Shown piece by piece: positions 6,514 through 9,937 of a DNA stretch of 9,937 nucleotides. Position numbers and translations under genes: made by a program. The stretch's first letter is position 1. Every line of letters starts with the position of its first letter. The notes beneath the pieces were generated by a model that was given only the letters and a program-made list of their open reading frames with translations, made no database searches and was not told the DNA's origin. The stretch lies in contig JAISDP010000300.1 in the NCBI GenBank assembly GCA_031264715.1, positions 1 through 9,937 on the forward strand. Direction: 5' to 3'. This DNA comes from Bacteroidales bacterium (lineage in GTDB: Bacteria; Bacteroidota; Bacteroidia; Bacteroidales; UBA4181).

Positions 6514-7808
6514 TGATAAGACTCATGAATATGGAAACAATCAATACCGGTGGTTACCTTGATATGGAACTGCTGCGCTTTACCACCGCAGGCAGCGTTG
6601 ATGACGGGAAGAGCACGCTGATAGGCCGATTGCTTTACGACAGCAAATCGATATTCGAAGACCAGCTGGAAGCCGTTGAGGCTGCTTCGCGCAGCCGGGG
6701 CAATGAAGACGTGAACCTTGCGCTGCTGACCGACGGGTTGCGCAGCGAGCGGGAACAGGGAATTACCATTGATGTGGCGTACCGTTATTTTGCCACGCCA
6801 AAACGCAAATTTATCATTGCCGATACTCCGGGGCACGTCCAGTATACGCGTAATATGGTAACAGGCGCATCTACTGCCGACCTCGCAATTATCCTGATTG
6901 ACGCCCGGAACGGCGTGCTCGAACAAACCGTTCGCCATTCCTATCTCGCGTCGTTGCTGGGTATTCCGCATGTGACCGTATGCATCAATAAAATGGACCT
7001 GGTTGATTTTTCGGAGTTTACATTTAACCGTATTCGGAATATTTACAAGGGAATGTCGTCGGAACTGAATCTTTCCGATGTTCATTTTATTCCCATATCT
7101 GCCAAAATGGGGGACAATGTGGTGGATAAATCTTCCAGCATGCCCTGGTATAAAGGCCCTGCACTGCTGGAACTTCTCGAAACCATTCCCATTGACCATA
7201 AGTTGAACATGAAGGACGTGCGCTATCCCGTACAGTATGTAATCCGTCCGATTTCGGACAGGTTTCATGATTTTCGCGGATATGCCGGGCGGATGTCGGG
7301 AGGGATACTGAAAAAAGGCGATGCCGTAATCGCCCTGCCTTCGGGGTTGAAGTCGAACATTGCTTCTATTTCGCAGGCAGAAAAAGAAATTGAAGCGGCT
7401 TATACTCCCGACTCTGTAATTATCCGGTTAACCGATGATATTGATGTCGGCAGGGGCGATCTTTTGGCGGGCGTGTCGGGAAAACAGCCTTCCGTATCAC
7501 AGGATTTGCAAATGACCGTATGCTGGTTTAACCAAAAACCGTTGAAGGAAGGAAACAGGTATATCATCAGGCATACCACAAAAGAAACGCAGGGAATTGT
7601 GAAGCAAATCAACAGCCGCATCAACATCAATACTCTTCGTCACGAAAACGGCGTGGAACAGCTAAACATGAACGACATCGCCGTAATAACGATTAAAACC
7701 GCGGCGCCGCTGGTTTTTGACCCCTATACCGAAAACCGTACAACGGGAAGTCTCATATTTATTGATCCGGGAACCTTTGAAACCGCAGGAGCGGGTATGA
7801 TTTTATAA
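6513..7808 (+). CDS. cysN: Sulfate adenylyltransferase GTPase subunit, CysN
   Basis: This 431-residue EF-Tu-like GTPase activates CysD, coupling GTP hydrolysis to APS synthesis. GTP-binding motifs are complete: G1 GSVDDGKST (27-35), G2 region EQGITIDVAYRYF, G3 DTPGH (104-108), G4 NKMD (159-162) and G5 SAK. Beta-barrel domains follow, with VQYVIRP, FRGYAGRMSGG and TGSLIFIDP segments typical of CysN. The protein stops after these domains, so it is CysN alone and not the CysNC fusion with APS kinase. ATG 6513 overlaps the cysD stop; ATGs at 6525 and 6531 are other possible starts and would remove only four or six residues. cysH follows after 14 bases. Confidence 0.96.
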   Translation: MIRLMNMETINTGGYLDMELLRFTTAGSVDDGKSTLIGRLLYDSKSIFEDQLEAVEAASRSRGNEDVNLALLTDGLRSEREQGITIDVAYRYFATPKRKFIIADTPGHVQYTRNMVTGASTADLAIILIDARNGVLEQTVRHSYLASLLGIPHVTVCINKMDLVDFSEFTFNRIRNIYKGMSSELNLSDVHFIPISAKMGDNVVDKSSSMPWYKGPALLELLETIPIDHKLNMKDVRYPVQYVIRPISDRFHDFRGYAGRMSGGILKKGDAVIALPSGLKSNIASISQAEKEIEAAYTPDSVIIRLTDDIDVGRGDLLAGVSGKQPSVSQDLQMTVCWFNQKPLKEGNRYIIRHTTKETQGIVKQINSRININTLRHENGVEQLNMNDIAVITIKTAAPLVFDPYTENRTTGSLIFIDPGTFETAGAGMIL

Positions 7809-7822
7809 ACAATAGAATAATT

Positions 7823-8536
7823 ATGGAGCAGGGTGAATTTATTAGAAAAGCAAATCATGATTTTCAGTCCGAAAGTCCGGAAACCGTCCTGAAACACTTT
7901 CTGGATTTATACGGAAACAGGATTGCCCTTTCGTCAAGTCTTGGCCTCGAAGACCAGATATTAACCGATATGGTATGCAAAATACGGAAAGACGCCCGTA
8001 TTTTCACGCTTGATACGGGACGGCTGTTTTCCGAAACATACAGCCTGCTCGACAAGACCAACATAAGATACGGTACGAAAATAGAAGTTTTCTTTCCCGA
8101 TTATGTTTCGGTTGAAAAAATGGTTTCAGCCGAAGGCGTCAACCTGTTTTATGACAGCATTGAAAAAAGGCAGCGCTGTTGTCGTGTCCGGAAACTTGAA
8201 CCGTTGAAGAGGGCGTTCAAGGGACTGGACGTGTGGATATGCGGACTTCGGCGCGAGCAGTCGGTAACGCGCCACGGCATGAAGTTAATAGAGTGGGATG
8301 AAGCAAACAGCCTGATAAAAATCAACCCGCTGATCAACTGGACGGAAGCAGATGTATGGGATTATATCGGGAAGAATAATGTTCCTTATAACGTGTTGCA
8401 CGAAAAAGGATTTCCGAGTATAGGATGTCAACCGTGCACGCGCGCTGTTCAAGCCGGTGAAGACATAAGGGCAGGCCGCTGGTGGTGGGAATCGCCCGAC
8501 CATCGGGAATGTGGATTGCATCATCCGCGAAGTTAA
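7823..8536 (+). CDS. cysH: Assimilatory APS reductase, iron-sulfur type
   Basis: This 237-residue enzyme reduces APS to sulfite and AMP, normally with thioredoxin as reductant. It belongs to the PAPS/APS reductase family by SSSLGLEDQ (37-45), DTGRLFSET (64-72) and the C-terminal ECGLH, whose Cys230 is the catalytic thiol. Cys119-Cys120 in RCCRVRKLEPL and Cys202-Cys205 in GCQPC form the pattern that binds a [4Fe-4S] cluster in APS-specific enzymes and is lacking in E. coli-type PAPS reductase. This fits the absence of an APS kinase gene or domain in the window. It is the last gene of the plus-strand train. No sulfite reductase follows here, so later steps must be encoded elsewhere. The 133 bases after it show no clear terminator. 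Confidence 0.94.
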   Translation: MEQGEFIRKANHDFQSESPETVLKHFLDLYGNRIALSSSLGLEDQILTDMVCKIRKDARIFTLDTGRLFSETYSLLDKTNIRYGTKIEVFFPDYVSVEKMVSAEGVNLFYDSIEKRQRCCRVRKLEPLKRAFKGLDVWICGLRREQSVTRHGMKLIEWDEANSLIKINPLINWTEADVWDYIGKNNVPYNVLHEKGFPSIGCQPCTRAVQAGEDIRAGRWWWESPDHRECGLHHPRS

Positions 8537-8614
8537 CACGGAACATAACACGCAGTACGAATCCAACGTGCACAAAAACGATATTAACAACAACAAGATC
8601 ACATTATAATATGA

Positions 8615-8636
8615 TTTTTGATTTGAAATACAAAAA
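8615..8636. promoter_or_regulatory. Inverted repeat, possible HipB operator
   Basis: TTTTTG (8615-8620) and CAAAAA (8631-8636) are perfect 6-bp inverted arms around ten bases, a spacing suited to a dimeric helix-turn-helix repressor. The site covers the putative -33 region of the hip promoter, where HipB-family proteins repress their own operons. AT-richness makes a chance match possible. Confidence 0.35.
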
Positions 8637-8650
8637 CTTTCATATCTTTA
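8617..8650 (+). promoter_or_regulatory. Candidate promoter for hipBST
   Basis: TATCTTTA (8643-8650) is one base off the Bacteroidota -7 consensus TAnnTTTG. TTTG at 8617-8620 lies 22 bases upstream, slightly more than usual; another TTTG at 8622-8625 is 17 away. The ATG of hipB is 19 bases past the -7 box, giving a very short leader. No other candidate is better in this intergenic region. Confidence 0.5.
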
Positions 8651-8669
8651 CATCCTAAATCACAATATA

Positions 8670-8876
8670 ATGTTAGTAGAACAGTTAGGTGAAATCATTA
8701 AAGTCCGCAGAAAGGAATTGAAAATAACACAGCCGCATTTGGCTGAACTTGCGGAAATAAGCACAAACACCCTGTACAGGCTGGAACGCGGACAGGGAAA
8801 TCCGTCGCTGGAAGTACTGGGTAAACTTGCCGAGGTGCTGGGTATGGAAATTAAAATGGAAATTAAAAAAATGTAG
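8670..8876 (+). CDS. hipB: HipB-like Xre-family antitoxin / repressor
   Basis: This 68-residue protein is almost entirely one Xre-type helix-turn-helix domain (about 7-60), with RRKELKITQPHLAELAEISTNT and LYRLERGQGNPSLEVLGKLAEVLG as landmarks. In HipBA and HipBST systems this protein binds the operon operator as a dimer and represses it, with the kinase often joining the complex. The short basic tail MEIKMEIKKM comes from two tandem copies of ATGGAAATTAAA. The gene lies 40 bases before hipS. Its stop TAG abuts a REP-like palindrome, so the natural C-terminus may have been set by the repeat. Base composition here is more AT-rich than in the cys genes. Confidence 0.85.
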   Translation: MLVEQLGEIIKVRRKELKITQPHLAELAEISTNTLYRLERGQGNPSLEVLGKLAEVLGMEIKMEIKKM

Positions 8877-8898
8877 GGGCGACCCTGTGTGGTCGCCC
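8877..8898. repeat. REP-like palindrome between hipB and hipS
   Basis: GGGCGACC, loop CTGTGT, GGTCGCCC: perfect 8-bp arms. It is the same element as at 307-328, in the same orientation and with the identical loop. It differs at only two positions, which pair with each other (A-T replaced by C-G), so the hairpin is kept. It directly follows the TAG stop of hipB and ends 18 bases before the hipS start. As RNA it would form a stable hairpin that could affect expression of hipS and hipT. There is no T-run after it, so full termination is not expected. Confidence 0.8.
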
Positions 8899-8916
8899 TT
8901 AGAAAAGAATAAATAA

Positions 8917-9243
8917 ATGAGAAAAGCAGAAATATATCGCAATGGAAAACTGGCAGGGATTCTCACGGAAGAAAGCCATGACAGGTACATTTTTTGCTAT
9001 GAGAACGCTTATTTTGCCGACAGCAGACAATCTTCAATCAGTTTGACGCTTCCCAAAACACAGCAGAAATATGAGAGTAACTGCCTGTTTCCTTTTTTTT
9101 TCAATATGTTGAGCGAAGGCGCAAACCGCAAATTGCAATGTACGCAACTAAGAATTGACGAAAATGATAATTTCGGCCTGCTTATGGCAACAGCGCAACA
9201 TGACGCCACAGGAGCAATAACCGTTAAACCAGTAGTAAAATGA
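8917..9243 (+). CDS. hipS: HipS-like protein (HipA N-subdomain as a separate gene)
   Basis: This 108-residue protein corresponds to the N-terminal subdomain 1 of HipA kinases. Landmarks are RNGKLAGILTEE, YIFCYENAY, SISLTLP (40-46), the LFPFFFNMLSEG stretch (57-68) and the ending DATGAITVKPV. In E. coli HipBST the equivalent HipS protein is the antitoxin that inhibits the kinase HipT, so the same role is likely here. The ATG is preceded by weakly purine-rich AGAAAAG and by the REP-like hairpin. The stop overlaps the next start as ATGA, which suggests coupled translation and a fixed ratio of HipS to HipT. Nine consecutive T bases (9093-9101) encode the Phe run and are a possible slippage site. 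The gene is intact; the split is a known family architecture and not a frameshift. Confidence 0.85.
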   Translation: MRKAEIYRNGKLAGILTEESHDRYIFCYENAYFADSRQSSISLTLPKTQQKYESNCLFPFFFNMLSEGANRKLQCTQLRIDENDNFGLLMATAQHDATGAITVKPVVK

Positions 9244-9937
9244 ACATGGAAAGTATAAAATATTGTCCCGGCACATTGGCGGAAGGATTTAACACATACA
9301 GCCCAGGTTGCCTGCGGAATTTGTTTAACGGCAAAAAAGTAAGTCATGTTTTGCCCTACGAGCCGCCGGAGCAAAACGAAGAAATAGCCGAACTGTTTAT
9401 GGAAAATCGCAGGCGCATATCCATTTCAGGCGTTCAGGAAAAATTAAGTTTGCTGCTGGAAAGAAATGCGCTTCGCTTAACACAGGAAGGAGAACAGGGA
9501 ACATACATACTGAAACCCGTCCCGCGGGATTTAAAGAAAGTTGATCAGGCGCCCGCCAATGAGCATTTAACCATGCAAATAGCGAAACAGGTTTATGGAA
9601 TAAACACCGCCGAAAATGCAATGATATTTTTTAAGGACGGAACGCCGGCATACATTACCAAACGTTTTGACGTAAAAGAGGGCGGAAAATGGGGAAAGGA
9701 AGACTTTGCCTCTTTAGCCGGAAAAACGAAAGACAATGCCGGCGCCGATTTCAAATACGCTTACAGTTACGAAGAAACAGGTTTACTGATAAAAAAATAC
9801 GCGCCTGCATGGAGGGTTGAAATGGAAAAATATTTTGCGTTAGTTGTGTTTAACTACCTTTTTTCAAATGGTGATGCGCATTTAAAAAACTTTTCATTGC
9901 TGGAATCGTCAGGCGGAGATTATCTGTTAAGTCCCGC
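9240..9937 (+). CDS. hipT: HipT-like serine/threonine kinase toxin, C-terminus cut by window edge
   Basis: The frame opens at ATG 9240, sharing bases with the hipS stop, and runs 232 codons to the window end without a stop. It corresponds to HipA without its first subdomain. The opening CPGTLAEGFNTYSP and CLRNLF segments, the loop ISISGVQEKLSL (60-71) and YILKP (Lys92, likely ATP-binding) are kinase features. So are YITKRFD (138-144), KEDFASL and the catalytic NGDAHLKNFSLL (Asp212, Asn217). Ser61 and Ser63 form the S-I-S motif of the Gly-rich loop; in E. coli HipT the serines of this motif (S57, S59) are autophosphorylated. E. coli HipT phosphorylates tryptophanyl-tRNA synthetase; the target here is unknown. 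The missing end should hold the rest of the metal-binding and helical domain. Confidence 0.9.
   Translation, partial: MNMESIKYCPGTLAEGFNTYSPGCLRNLFNGKKVSHVLPYEPPEQNEEIAELFMENRRRISISGVQEKLSLLLERNALRLTQEGEQGTYILKPVPRDLKKVDQAPANEHLTMQIAKQVYGINTAENAMIFFKDGTPAYITKRFDVKEGGKWGKEDFASLAGKTKDNAGADFKYAYSYEETGLLIKKYAPAWRVEMEKYFALVVFNYLFSNGDAHLKNFSLLESSGGDYLLSP

Noticed and set aside
8537..8669. Intrinsic terminator after cysH
   Set aside because: Only a 4-bp CACG/CGTG pairing with no following T-run is present, so a terminator cannot be supported.
8917..9243. hipA broken by a frameshift
   Set aside because: The two parts meet at a clean ATGA start/stop overlap and match the known separate HipS and HipT proteins, so this is a natural split and not a pseudogene.

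Overview
The window looks like chromosomal DNA of a Bacteroidota bacterium, probably Bacteroidales. Two promoter-like sites follow the TTTG / TAnnTTTG pattern of that phylum. Start codons mostly lack a strong Shine-Dalgarno sequence. Protein styles (an OprO/P-type porin, a PstS-family lipoprotein with a DxDGNG loop, a split HipA) also fit. I cannot name the genus.

Layout: (1) At the left edge, on the minus strand, are the first 18 codons of triosephosphate isomerase (tpiA), with a good Bacteroidota promoter behind them. (2) A gene-free stretch of about 780 bases follows. It holds a decayed 16-bp tandem array, a perfect inverted pair of 22-bp REP-like palindromes and a separate 22-bp tandem array. 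(3) From 838 to 8536 there is one long plus-strand gene train: OprO/P-type porin, PstS-family lipoprotein, two Pst-type permeases, PstB-type ATPase, cysD, cysN, cysH. Genes overlap or sit a few bases apart, apart from a 75-base gap between pstB and cysD that contains part of a strong hairpin. (4) From 8670 to the right edge is a tripartite hipB-hipS-hipT toxin-antitoxin operon, with hipT cut by the window end. A third copy of the REP-like palindrome lies between hipB and hipS.

How the genes may work together: CysDN activates sulfate to APS, and CysH, which carries the Cys-Cys...Cys-x-x-Cys signature of iron-sulfur APS reductases, reduces APS to sulfite. No APS kinase is present or needed on this route. 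The window encodes no recognised sulfate transporter (CysPTWA, SulP, CysZ or SLC13 type). Instead a Pst-type ABC importer and a porin are built into the same operon. The binding protein lacks the residues that define phosphate binding in E. coli PstS, and no phoU follows pstB. The most interesting reading is that this Pst-family system plus porin is a dedicated sulfate (or related oxyanion) uptake route wired to assimilatory sulfate reduction. That is inference from context and by-eye residue comparison, not proof.

The palindromic repeats are the second notable feature. Three copies share the same 6-nt loop, and one differs by a paired change that keeps the hairpin intact. That copy abuts the hipB stop codon inside the toxin-antitoxin operon.
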